DNA from: Saprospirales bacterium | GTDB taxonomy: Bacteria > Bacteroidota > Bacteroidia > Chitinophagales > Saprospiraceae | NCBI GenBank assembly: GCA_007695035.1 | Contig: REEO01000067.1 | Coordinates: forward strand, 1-64,000 | Reading direction: 5' to 3' | Length of the DNA: 64,000 bases | Made by a program: the position numbers and the translations under genes | In this document: positions 55,129-63,752 of the stretch, one piece after another | Layout: the number at the start of each line of letters is the position of its first letter | Numbering within the stretch: the stretch's first letter is position 1 | The notes under the pieces: generated by a model | Database searches by the model: none | What the model saw: only the letters and a program-made list of their open reading frames with translations | What the model was told of the DNA's origin: nothing

Positions 55129-55671
55129 ATGCGCGTAATAAGTGGAACATTAAAGGGTCGGAGATTCAATCCCCCTGCAGGGAAGTGGCCAACGCGGCCT
55201 ACTACCGATTACGCCAGAGAGGGGCTGTTCAATATTTTGCAGAATCAATTGGCTTTTGAGGAACTGAGTTGTCTGGACCTCTTCGGAGGGGCCGGAAGTC
55301 ATACTTTTGAGCTGGTGAGCAGGGGATGCGAGGATGTGACCTATGTGGATCAATTTGCCCCCTGCGTAAAATTCGTCAGTGAAATCGCCCTGGAGTGGGG
55401 TATTGACGATTTTATTACCATCCACCGGCAGGATGTCCGTCATTTTTTGGCCCTGGCCGGTAAGAAAAAATACGACTACATTTTTGCAGGTCCTCCCTAT
55501 CCGCTGAGCTGGCTGGACGATATTCCAAATCTGATATTTGAGGCGGATATCCTGGCAGAAGATGGACTTTTTGTACTGGAGCACAATCCTCATCGAGAGT
55601 TTTCAGCTCACCCTCGTTTTAGTGAGCTGCGAAAGTACGGTAAGACCTATTTCAGCATGTTCCACCATTGA
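55129..55671 (+). CDS. rsmD: RsmD-family 16S rRNA methyltransferase, altered catalytic motif (180 aa)
   Basis: The family N-terminus (R-V-I-S-G-T-L-K-G-R-R-F) and R-P-T-T-D-Y-A-R-E-G-L-F-N-I-L block identify an RsmD-type m2G966 methyltransferase. The SAM-binding motif reads L-D-L-F-G-G-A-G-S (usually FAGTG). The catalytic (D/N)PPY motif reads A-G-P-P-Y: the acidic residue is Gly121, codon GGT at 55489-55491. Change of GAT to GGT is a single base, so this is a candidate inactive enzyme or a sequencing error. Length is normal. Confidence 0.88.
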   Translation: MRVISGTLKGRRFNPPAGKWPTRPTTDYAREGLFNILQNQLAFEELSCLDLFGGAGSHTFELVSRGCEDVTYVDQFAPCVKFVSEIALEWGIDDFITIHRQDVRHFLALAGKKKYDYIFAGPPYPLSWLDDIPNLIFEADILAEDGLFVLEHNPHREFSAHPRFSELRKYGKTYFSMFHH

Positions 55672-55845
55672 CATTGGACAGATGTTTTTGATGAATTACG
55701 TATATGTAAGCGTGTTTATCTTTTGTTGTAAAGGAATGATAAACAGGTTGTTGGAGTTGTAAGTTTCCGGCATAAGCCCTTCGGCAATCAAGTTGTGGTC
55801 GGATAGTTTTCAAAAATTCTGCATTTTTGCCGGTAAAATACTGCG

Positions 55846-56568
55846 ATGGCTAAGACACTTTCTGTAATTATTCCTGCCTACAACGAGGAAAAAACGATCC
55901 TGGAAATTCTTGAAGCGGTGAGGCTTGTAGTGCTTGACGGGGGCTTTGACAAGGAGATTATTGTGGTGAATGATTGCAGTACGGATTCCACGGCTGCTTT
56001 GGTTGAGAAATTTCAGGCGAAAAATCCTGACCTGAGATTGCTGCTCAAACACCAGGAGAAAAATATGGGTAAGGGAGCTGCCTTGCACAGGGGTATTGCC
56101 GAAGCCAGTGGCGATTACTTAGTGATACAGGATGCCGATTTGGAGTACGACCCCAGAGAGTACAATTTACTGCTCAAACCCATCATCGGAGGGCAGGCTG
56201 ATGTGGTTTACGGATCGAGATTCATGGGTGGAAATCCCCACCGTATTTTGTTTTTTTGGCACTCCATCGGAAATAAGTTTTTGACCTTCTGCAGCAATAT
56301 GTTCACCAATCTCAACCTGACCGATATGGAGACCTGCTACAAGCTCTTTCGCGCGGATTTGATCAAGTCCCTGGAATTGAAGGAAAGGCGATTTGGTTTT
56401 GAACCCGAGGTCACGGCAAAGATATCAAGAATCAAAAAGGTCAGAATTTATGAAGTGGGCATAAGTTACTACGGAAGGACTTATGAAGAGGGCAAAAAAA
56501 TCGGATGGAGAGATGGATTTCGCGCCCTTTACTGTATTGCGAAGTATGGCTTGTTCAGGGCAAAATAA
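55846..56568 (+). CDS. Family 2 glycosyltransferase (240 aa)
   Basis: A dolichol-phosphate-mannose-synthase-like GT-A enzyme: [10 protein letters not shown] at the N-terminus, V-N-D-C-S-T-D and Q-D-A-D-L-E-Y (DxD) for nucleotide-sugar/metal binding, then K-L-F-R-A-D and [11 protein letters not shown]. It probably transfers a sugar to a lipid carrier on the inner membrane; acceptor unknown. No neighbouring glycan genes. Confidence 0.92.
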   Translation: MAKTLSVIIPAYNEEKTILEILEAVRLVVLDGGFDKEIIVVNDCSTDSTAALVEKFQAKNPDLRLLLKHQEKNMGKGAALHRGIAEASGDYLVIQDADLEYDPREYNLLLKPIIGGQADVVYGSRFMGGNPHRILFFWHSIGNKFLTFCSNMFTNLNLTDMETCYKLFRADLIKSLELKERRFGFEPEVTAKISRIKKVRIYEVGISYYGRTYEEGKKIGWRDGFRALYCIAKYGLFRAK

Positions 56569-56835
56569 ATCCCTGCCGGTTCTCATTACAGCTAACCGGG
56601 TGAAGTTTCGGTAAAATTTCGTGGAAAATTTTGTAAATTTGGGCTTGTTTTCAAATTCTGATGATTAGAGGTGGTATTGGGAGTGAGGCTGCCGGTAAAA
56701 GTTTCTGAAAAGCAATAATTTGGGAGTAATCTGGATGCAGATGGGCCCTATCGCAGGGCTTTTTTATAAGGCAGAGAAGGTGGACTGCCGTGAAATTTTT
56801 TCCGCCACTTAATGTTTGATGTAAAATTTTAACCA

Positions 56836-58953
56836 ATGAAAAACCTATTGATGTTAATGATTTTTTCTGCTTTCAGTTATGCGACCCTGCTGGCTGAAAC
56901 TAAAACGCTGGAGGGCAATCCTCTGCTCGAGGAATTTGATACGCCCTATGGTGTGCCTCCTTTTGACAAAATTGAAGAAGAGCACTTCCTCCCCGCTATT
57001 TTAGAGGGTATTAAAATTCAACAGGGGATAATCCAGGCCATTATCGATAATCCCGAGCCCCCTGATTTCTACAACACCATTGTCATGCTCGATAACAGCA
57101 GCGCTGCATTGTCCAGAGTTTTGCTGGTGTTTTACAACCTGGCCAGTGCGAACACCAATGCCAAAATTCAGGAAATCGCACAGGAAGCGGCCCCAAAACT
57201 CTCTGCTAATTCCGATGACATTATTCTCAACATGCAGCTCTTTGAGCGCATCAATGAGGTTTACCGGCAGAAAGACGAATTAAACCTGGATCCCGATCAG
57301 AAAAAATTGCTGGAAGATACGCACAGGAACTTTGTGCGTGGTGGTGCTGAACTCGAAGGTGCATCCAGAGAGCGACTCAGGGAGATCAACTCCAAACTCT
57401 CGGTACTCACTCTGCAATTTGGCGACAATGTACTGGCTGATGTAAATGATTGGAAGATGGTCATCGACAATGAGGAGGACCTGGCAGGATTGCCGCAAAG
57501 TGTAAGAGACGGAGCTGCATCTGCCGCTGAGCAAGCTGGTATGGAAGGAAAATGGGTTTTTACCCTGCACCCGCCCAGCGCCTTGCCATTCCTCTCCTAC
57601 GCAGATAACCGCGACCTGCGCAAGAGAATGATTCACGGATACACCCACCGCGGCAACAACGACAATGAATACGACAACAAGGAAATACTGACTGAAATTA
57701 CCAACCTGAGACTGGAGCGCGCCAACCTCCTCGGGTATGAAACTTTTTCCCACTTCGCTCTTGAAGTGGGCATGGCCAATGATCCGGAAACCGTCAATGA
57801 CCTTTTGCAGCAACTCTGGGAGCCGGCCTTGCGCGTGGCAGAGCAGGAGCGGGATATGCTTCAGCAAATGGTCTATGAAGACGGTCACGATTTTGAAATC
57901 ACAGCCGCCGATTGGAGATACTATTCCGAAAAGGTCAGGCTGGCCGAATTCGATGTCGATGACGAGGCTTTGCGTCCCTATTTTGAAAAAAGCAGGGTAG
58001 TGGATGGTATGTTTGAAATGATCAACCGCCTCTGGGGATTAACTTTTGAAAAACTGGACGATATACCGGTTCACCACGAGGATGTGGAAGTTTATAAGGT
58101 ACTTGAAAAAGATGGCAGCCTGTTGGGAATATTTTATATGGACCTTTTCCCTCGTGCCAGTAAGCGCTCCGGTGCCTGGATGAGCAGTTTCCGCACCCAG
58201 TCCGTGGATGTGGAGGGCAATCGCGTTCACCCCATCGTCACCATTGTGTGTAATTTTTCAGCTCCATCAGGTGATCGCCCTGCACTTTTCAGCCTGGATG
58301 AAGTGACTACGCTCTACCACGAAATGGGACACGCCCTTCACGGCTTGATGTCCGACGTCAGATACAGAGGACAGGCAGGAACTTCGGTTTCCAGAGATTT
58401 TGTGGAGCTTCCCTCCCAGTTACTCGAAAATTGGGTTACAGAGCGCGAAATGCTCGAGCTTTTTGCCTTCCACTACGAAACCGGCGAACTCATTCCCGAA
58501 GACCTGGTCGATAGAATGGAGGCAAGTGCGCTTTTTGGCACCGGTTTCAGAACGGTGGAATACCTCGCATCCTCATGGTTAGATATGGCGTATTACCACA
58601 GGGAAGAACCGCTCACTACCCCGATCAATGAGTTTGAAGCGATGGTAGCAGAAAAGATAAATAAGCCCTCTGCCATTCCATACAGGCACGCAAGCACCCA
58701 TTTCCAGCACATATTCAGTGGTGGATACGCTTCCAATTACTACAGTTACATATGGTCGGAAGTACTGGATGCAGATGCCTTCACTGTGTTTAAAGAAGGT
58801 GGACTCTTCAACCGGGAGTTGGGTGAATCTCTGAGAGAGCACATCCTGTCCACGGGTGGAACAGCCGAACCAATGGACCTCTACAAGAGATTCCGAGGAT
58901 CGGAGCCGGATATACAGCCGCTTTTGGAAAGACGCGGTTTAGTTGAAAACTAA
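56836..58953 (+). CDS. dcp: M3-family peptidase, peptidyl-dipeptidase Dcp-like (705 aa)
   Basis: Zinc metallopeptidase with H-E-M-G-H (about 496-500) and the third ligand glutamate in the following S-R-D-F-V-E-L-P-S-Q region. An N-terminal signal peptide (1-21) indicates a periplasmic enzyme. Length is close to Dcp (about 680). It removes C-terminal dipeptides from short peptides. A hairpin terminator follows. Confidence 0.93.
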   Translation: MKNLLMLMIFSAFSYATLLAETKTLEGNPLLEEFDTPYGVPPFDKIEEEHFLPAILEGIKIQQGIIQAIIDNPEPPDFYNTIVMLDNSSAALSRVLLVFYNLASANTNAKIQEIAQEAAPKLSANSDDIILNMQLFERINEVYRQKDELNLDPDQKKLLEDTHRNFVRGGAELEGASRERLREINSKLSVLTLQFGDNVLADVNDWKMVIDNEEDLAGLPQSVRDGAASAAEQAGMEGKWVFTLHPPSALPFLSYADNRDLRKRMIHGYTHRGNNDNEYDNKEILTEITNLRLERANLLGYETFSHFALEVGMANDPETVNDLLQQLWEPALRVAEQERDMLQQMVYEDGHDFEITAADWRYYSEKVRLAEFDVDDEALRPYFEKSRVVDGMFEMINRLWGLTFEKLDDIPVHHEDVEVYKVLEKDGSLLGIFYMDLFPRASKRSGAWMSSFRTQSVDVEGNRVHPIVTIVCNFSAPSGDRPALFSLDEVTTLYHEMGHALHGLMSDVRYRGQAGTSVSRDFVELPSQLLENWVTEREMLELFAFHYETGELIPEDLVDRMEASALFGTGFRTVEYLASSWLDMAYYHREEPLTTPINEFEAMVAEKINKPSAIPYRHASTHFQHIFSGGYASNYYSYIWSEVLDADAFTVFKEGGLFNRELGESLREHILSTGGTAEPMDLYKRFRGSEPDIQPLLERRGLVEN

Positions 58954-58970
58954 ATTTCATGACACATATC

Positions 58971-59001
58971 AAAGCCCGGATCTCAGGATTCGGGCTTTTT
59001 T
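58971..59001 (+). terminator. Intrinsic terminator after dcp
   Basis: AAAGCCCG at 58971-58978 pairs with CGGGCTTT at 58991-58998 around a 12-base loop and runs into six T (58996-59001). It lies between dcp and the SpoU methyltransferase gene. Confidence 0.85.
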
Positions 59002-59020
59002 ACATTTAAAGGGTAGTCTC

Positions 59021-59560
59021 ATGAAAAAACTCAGCCTTGAAGAGCTCAACAGACTAAGTCCGGAGGAGTACCGCAAGGTATCTCCTGTCCCCGTGGTGGT
59101 GGTTCTCGACAACATCAGAAGCGGTCTCAATGTAGGCTCTCTGTTTCGAACGGCCGACGCCTTCAGGATTGAAAAGATCTTCTGTCTCGGTATTACGGCA
59201 AAACCTCCCCACCGGGAAATACTCAAAACGGCTCTGGGCGCTACCGATACAGTTCCCTGGGAAGGGATGGAGGACGGAGCCGAATTGATTTCTTCTCTTA
59301 AAGCAGAAGGATATACGATCCTCGCGGTTGAACAGGCAGAGCAATCAGTGCCATTGAATGAATTTGAACCGGACAAAAACCGGAAGTACGCGGTTGTGTT
59401 GGGAAATGAAGTCGGCGGTGTTTCGGATGACATTATGGAACTCGCAGACACAGCCTTGGAAATCCCGCAGTTCGGCACCAAGCACTCGCTAAATGTAGCT
59501 GTTTGCGGAGGCATCGTACTCTGGCACCTGGCTGGGGTTTGGCTTGGGAATGAGGTGTGA
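59021..59560 (+). CDS. TrmH/SpoU family RNA 2'-O-methyltransferase (179 aa)
   Basis: SPOUT fold. Motif 1 is near V-V-L-D-N-I-R-S-G-L-N-V-G-S-L-F-R-T, motif 2 is L-G-N-E-V-G-G-V, and motif 3 is P-Q-F-G-T-K-H-S-L-N-V-A-V. The start at 59021 (M-K-K-L-S-L) is chosen because the longer frame begins inside the dcp gene and crosses the terminator. The target (tRNA or rRNA) cannot be told from sequence. Confidence 0.92.
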   Translation: MKKLSLEELNRLSPEEYRKVSPVPVVVVLDNIRSGLNVGSLFRTADAFRIEKIFCLGITAKPPHREILKTALGATDTVPWEGMEDGAELISSLKAEGYTILAVEQAEQSVPLNEFEPDKNRKYAVVLGNEVGGVSDDIMELADTALEIPQFGTKHSLNVAVCGGIVLWHLAGVWLGNEV

Positions 59561-59606
59561 GATTTAGTCTCCCCTGTTGCGAACCACATTGTTGGAAAAA
59601 CGGGGA

Positions 59607-59735
59607 TGATTAATTACGAATGACGAATTTGGGTTTGGGCGATAATTCCATGGTTCCTGGCTTGAATAATGATTTTTGGGAAATTCGGTGTGTAGGATAT
59701 CGGTTTCTCGTATCAGTTTCATTTGAAAATGGCGG
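59607..59735. repeat. Interspersed repeat, family B (third copy)
   Basis: Same landmarks in the same order as the copies at 54727-55031, including 'gataattcc', 'aataatgatttttgggaaattcgg', 'tatcggtttctcg' and the closing 'gaaaatggcgg'. Noncoding. It fills part of the gap between the SpoU methyltransferase and the cytochrome oxidase subunit gene. Confidence 0.65.
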
Positions 59736-59764
59736 AAAAATTTTTGGACCAATATCATGTGTAG

Positions 59765-59784
59765 GGACGCAATGCCTTGCGTCC
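59765..59784. repeat. REP-like hairpin
   Basis: GGACGCAA and TTGCGTCC form a perfect 8-bp stem with the loop TGCC. Similar small GC-rich hairpins recur in many bacterial intergenic regions; no T-run follows, so it is not a terminator. Confidence 0.5.
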
Positions 59785-60045
59785 TCAAACTGGTTGCAAT
59801 TTATCGTGAGGGGCGTTTTTATAATCATGTCCCCCTCGGGGTTCCTTTCTATAGGATGGTCTAATTACCTGGGCTACAGAAAAAATCCGTGTAATCCCTA
59901 TAATCCGTCATTCAGACAAAGTGGGAGTTGCTTTTACGTGGAGGCCGCAGAAATGTTGGTTTCATGCCTTGAGCGGAAAATAGTTAATTGTTGTTTTTTT
60001 ATCTGCCCCCCAAAATACAAATAACCCTGACCCCAACGGTTCCAT

Positions 60046-60630
60046 TTATATCATTGACATCGCTAAAAAAGACACCAACAAAACCAGCCATAGAATCCCC
60101 ATGAAGTGGATATAAATTGCCAGTTGATCGAGTTGGCGGTATTTGCTGTCATCTGAAAAATAGAGTTGGAGCTGGTGTTCTTCCCGGTAATTATAGCGAA
60201 AACGGTAGTAGATGTAAATCATAAATGGAATCGCTGCAATGACGTGGAGTAGGTGGAGCCCGGAAAGCAGGTATAAAAATGCGTAGGCGTTGTTGGTTTC
60301 CATAAAGGCATCGGCAGAGATGACATCGTACCACGTCCTCAACTGTCCGAGCAGGAAGAGCAGGACTGCAGCCATTGCAAATTGAAGGTTTTGACCATAT
60401 TTGCCTGCATCGCCCTCGCGGAAGGCCACTTTGGTTCCCTCTGCGTAGTAACTGAGGGCGAGAATAAAAAAGGTGGTTATCACAAACCAACCCGGAAAAT
60501 TTAAACTGCCCACCGATTGATTGAACTGAAGGTAGAGCAGAGAAGCCAACAGGCTTAGAAATAGAAAGGATATACCTGCTATTACCAGGACTACTAAAAG
60601 GTAGGATGAATGTTGCCTGCTGAATTCCAT
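60046..60630 (-). CDS. Cytochrome c oxidase subunit III (194 aa)
   Basis: Five transmembrane helices. The conserved G-Q-L-R-T-W region, the glutamate in S-Y-Y-A-E-G-T-K and H-L-L-H-V-I of heme-copper-oxidase subunit III are present. It lacks the two N-terminal helices of seven-helix versions, as in many bacterial five-helix subunits. No subunit I, II or IV gene lies next to it in the window, so it is detached from the rest of the complex genes. Confidence 0.88.
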   Translation of the reverse strand: MEFSRQHSSYLLVVLVIAGISFLFLSLLASLLYLQFNQSVGSLNFPGWFVITTFFILALSYYAEGTKVAFREGDAGKYGQNLQFAMAAVLLFLLGQLRTWYDVISADAFMETNNAYAFLYLLSGLHLLHVIAAIPFMIYIYYRFRYNYREEHQLQLYFSDDSKYRQLDQLAIYIHFMGILWLVLLVSFLAMSMI

Positions 60631-60859
60631 GCGGTTTTGTGTTGATTATATCAAGTGCCAGTTGCACCAACTGTGCTGTTTCATAAACGCTAAATGGGTT
60701 TTTGGGTTCATGTCGGTTTGATTCGAGAGAACGACCGGCCATTTTCAATGCAATAAGCCGGACTTTCACCCCCTAATCGCTGAACAATTGACCGCAGTTT
60801 TTTATTGATTCATACGGGTCGGGCAATAATAATCAGCCGTTTTTCCGAAATTGCCAACA

Positions 60860-60994
60860 ATGCTTTTGCTGGGCTGGCCGTCTGATCCGGTGATTTTTGA
60901 ATGGCAAGGACGGAAACTGCCAAATTTTAAGGCACAGGAATTCTCAGAAAGAGGGAGTCCCTCAATTTTCAACAAAAAAATTACAGCGAAATGA
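60860..60994 (+). CDS. Possible 44-aa leader peptide of the FMN reductase gene
   Basis: An ATG at 60860 opens 44 codons whose TGA stop overlaps the FMN reductase ATG as ATGA (60991-60994). The exact overlap argues for translational coupling, but the peptide resembles no family and the coding evidence is weak. It could be a fragment of an upstream gene or chance. Confidence 0.3.
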   Translation: MLLLGWPSDPVIFEWQGRKLPNFKAQEFSERGSPSIFNKKITAK

Positions 60995-61554
60995 AGATAT
61001 TGATATTGTCATCCAGTGTTCGGGAAAAGAGAAATACCCATATGGTCGCAACTGCAATTGGTCAAAGGATGCGCGAGAAGTACGGTATAGATGCGGAGGT
61101 GGTTGACTTAAAGGAGGAGGCATTGCCCCATCTGCACTGGCTTTACAAAGCACATCCCGAGCCGCCTGAGAGCATGGGAAAATTGTTCGACAGGTTTATG
61201 GACTGTGACGGATACATCTTTGTAAGTCCCGAGCACAACGGGAGTTACTCAGCCGCACTGAAAAACGTGGTCGATCACTTTCCAAAGGACGCCTATTTGA
61301 AGAAGCCCATTGGGATTTCCACTGTTTCAACGGGCGGAATGGGTGGCATGAGAGCTGCTCTCCAAATGCAATTGCTGGTGTTGGCTCTGAAGGGATTCCC
61401 AATGCCTGAAATGCTGCTCACACCCAATGTTACCTCCAAATTTGAGAATGGTGAACTGGCGGACGAGGACTTTGAAAACACCATGGACCGGTATATTGAG
61501 AATTACATTTGGTACGCCAACGCATTGATTGAAAAAAGAATAGCAGAGAAATGA
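60991..61554 (+). CDS. NAD(P)H-dependent FMN reductase family protein (187 aa)
   Basis: A flavodoxin-like fold: S-S-S-V-R-E-K-R-N-T at the N-terminus and the FMN-contact S-P-E-H-N-G-S-Y-S-A-A-L-K-N (about 72-85) identify an NADPH-dependent FMN reductase-like protein. It supplies reduced flavin or reduces quinones or azo compounds. Its stop overlaps the msrB start, so the two are made together, which suggests a redox-repair role. Confidence 0.9.
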   Translation: MKILILSSSVREKRNTHMVATAIGQRMREKYGIDAEVVDLKEEALPHLHWLYKAHPEPPESMGKLFDRFMDCDGYIFVSPEHNGSYSAALKNVVDHFPKDAYLKKPIGISTVSTGGMGGMRAALQMQLLVLALKGFPMPEMLLTPNVTSKFENGELADEDFENTMDRYIENYIWYANALIEKRIAEK

Positions 61555-61949
61555 GCAAACCCGGATACAACGCCCTGAGCCCTGAAGAGGAACGCATCCT
61601 GCTGCACGCTGGCACGGAGATGCCGTTTTCCGGTGAGTACAATGACTTCAATGCCAGGGGTACTTTCGTCTGTCGCAGGTGCAACAACCCGCTCTACCAC
61701 TCCTCGGATAAATTTGACAGCGGATGCGGCTGGCCCTCATTTGACGATGAAATCACCGGCGAGGTCGTACGCAGACCGGACCCAGATGGAAGACGCACTG
61801 AGATTATATGCGGCAATTGCGGAGGCCACCTCGGTCACGTATTCACCGGCGAGCGTTTTACTGAAAAAAACACCCGCCACTGCGTCAACTCTCTGTCCAT
61901 CAGGTTCATTCCCAATGGAGAAGACCTGCCTGAGGTGATAAAGGAGTGA
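61551..61949 (+). CDS. msrB: Peptide-methionine (R)-S-oxide reductase MsrB (132 aa)
   Basis: The structural zinc pairs C-R-R-C and C-G-N-C and the catalytic cysteine in R-H-C-V-N-S (about residue 114) are all present. Length is typical. It repairs oxidised methionine. Overlaps the preceding FMN reductase gene by four bases (ATGA). Confidence 0.95.
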   Translation: MSKPGYNALSPEEERILLHAGTEMPFSGEYNDFNARGTFVCRRCNNPLYHSSDKFDSGCGWPSFDDEITGEVVRRPDPDGRRTEIICGNCGGHLGHVFTGERFTEKNTRHCVNSLSIRFIPNGEDLPEVIKE

Positions 61950-62781
61950 TTTTTGCCTATACTCATATCTCCATTAATTAATGGGCGATCATACGTTTGG
62001 ACATTGTGCCGTTGGGCGTGATTAGGTATTAGTAAGAGATACTATCAAAGGTTGAATATAGTGATGTTGATACCTAAATGCTGTTAATCGCTTTACAAAC
62101 CCTCAGCATTGAGGAAAGTACCAGGAGGAGCTATCAAGGATTTGGGCATTAGTAAGAAGGGGGTAAGGCCAATTCCCTATCACTTCAGAGCCAGTAGAGA
62201 CAGAAAATACCTTCAGATTTCATGAAATCTCCGCAACAGACCCCAACGGGGTCAAGCAACAAAACGGTGGGCCATCGCCCATCGCTAAAGCACGCCCTCA
62301 GAACAGCACCCTGAAGAGGTTCAGCAAAATTGTGGCCATGCGCGAAAATCCTCGAACTGTACAACCCTCAAAATTTAGAGATAGATCCAACCAAGCTATA
62401 CTTACAGCTTGCCCTCTCTCCAAAACGTAGTCTGCCTACAATCCTTTGGTGGGGGGCAAGAACACTTTGGGGTCTAGTGGTCCACCACAGGGGAACCGAG
62501 AGCACAGTGAGTGGACCATGGACAATCTGAGACAAAAATTATGGTGTCGTTGCGAGACCGTATAGGCCGATAAAATTATAATTGGTCTATATTGAATTGT
62601 CCGGTCTTTGAAGTTGGTGCAATATTTAACCTGTCAATTGATGAGTCCACTCCGTCGAAGTGTAAAAAATGACTAAGTTTGCTTGTACCGTTACCAATAT
62701 CTCCCCATTTGGGATGAAAATGGGGTTCGACATCTGGAGTTGACCGAAGTTTTTTCAAGATTCACCTGGAACTCAAAAGAT
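61950..62781. other. Long intergenic region with REP-like hairpins
   Basis: About 830 bp without a convincing gene. A perfect hairpin GACCCC-AAC-GGGGTC lies at 62239-62253 and a second GC-rich one (GGGC-CATC-GCCC) about 15 bp later, in the style of REP elements. The rest has no similarity I recognise. Confidence 0.5.
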
Positions 62782-62991
62782 ATGAAACGAGTAATACTTA
62801 AAGTGCCGGACAAAAAATTGAGCTTCTTCTTAGAGCTTATTCAACACCTGGGCATTGAGGTTGCCGAAGAAACTGATATTGCCGAAGAGCACAAAGCCAT
62901 CGTTCGGGATCGTATCGAAACGGCAAAAGATGAGGATTTTGTTCCCTGGGATGAGGCTCGTAAGGAGCCTACTTTTAAAGGCATTCCCTGA
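62782..62991 (+). CDS. Antitoxin-like small protein (69 aa), partner not found
   Basis: A short protein starting M-K-R-V-I-L-K-V-P-D-K-K-L with a conserved strand-helix-helix pattern and ending in an acidic-to-basic tail (D-W/D-F-V-P-W-D-E-A-R). It resembles the Bacteroidota antitoxins that pair with RelE/ParE toxins. No toxin-like open frame follows within the next 500 bp, so it is an orphan or the partner has been lost. Assignment is by general pattern only. Confidence 0.5.
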   Translation: MKRVILKVPDKKLSFFLELIQHLGIEVAEETDIAEEHKAIVRDRIETAKDEDFVPWDEARKEPTFKGIP

Positions 62992-63360
62992 GATGTTGTT
63001 AATTTATGGTGGCGGAGGGACTCGCCGGGAATTGTGATGCCGACCTGGGATTGCGGTAGCGTTTGTTTCCGAAATGGGGTGGAGCATCTGCCAACCAGAA
63101 CACTGGTACACTTTTAGATTGAACCGGGTCTTTCTGAAAAGCGATGGTTGCTATAAACAACCTGCATCTTAGAAATTCTGCTTCAGCCCATTTTTGTCAA
63201 CCTAAAAATAATATTTGCTGGAGTGCCTGCTTTGAGACAGTACTTGATTGGCTGAAGTGTAATTGGTGTTACCCTTAATTCCTCACAGGCTTTTGGAGCC
63301 TGCGGAATCCCATTGTATCCGTCACCAATCTCACTAATATGGTTTTGTCCCTATACAAAG
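62992..63360. other. Intergenic, no gene recognised
   Basis: Between the antitoxin-like gene and the terminator of the tRNA-Arg gene. I looked for a RelE/ParE toxin frame downstream of the antitoxin and found none. Confidence 0.4.
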
Positions 63361-63422
63361 AAAAAAGCCCTGCACTCCTTATCGGTTTTGGTAAATTCAT
63401 CGAATTATCAGGAGTGCAGGGC
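63361..63422 (-). terminator. Intrinsic terminator of tRNA-Arg
   Basis: On the minus strand GCCCTGCACTCCT (from 63422) pairs with AGGAGTGCAGGGC (to 63367), a perfect 13-bp stem, followed by six T (63366-63361). The loop of 30 bases contains its own small hairpin (AATTC-GAT-GAATT). It lies about 70 bp downstream of the tRNA. Confidence 0.88.
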
Positions 63423-63493
63423 AGTGGTTTTGGCACTCTTTTCGCCACCTCCTCAGCACAAAAAACTGTATTTGAGAGGCTTAGGTGGCATGG

Positions 63494-63570
63494 TGGTGAC
63501 CCCGGAAGGATTCGAACCCTCAACCCCCAGAGCCGAAATCTGGTGCTCTATCCAGTTGAGCTACGGAGCC
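63494..63570 (-). tRNA. tRNA-Arg (anticodon TCG), CCA encoded
   Basis: The minus-strand cloverleaf has acceptor GGCTCCG (5' end at 63570) pairing with CGGGGTC with two G-T pairs, an anticodon arm CCAGA-TTTCGGC-TCTGG (anticodon TCG), and a T arm with GGTTCGAATCC. The discriminator A at 63497 is followed by an encoded CCA (63494-63496), unlike the tRNA-Lys gene. Confidence 0.95.
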
Positions 63571-63752
63571 ATGGTGCAAAAGTAGCCATTTTTTAAAAAA
63601 GCGTATGGATTGTGCCCACAAATTAGTCGGGCTTTTTTCAGAGGTATTTTTTTGTCATCTTTGAGGTTTGAAACAACCGCCAGTGGACTGCGGCAAATCG
63701 ACTTTTTAGTGAGTTGGTATGGTGTGGAACTTTTGAGCGGACATATTTTAGC

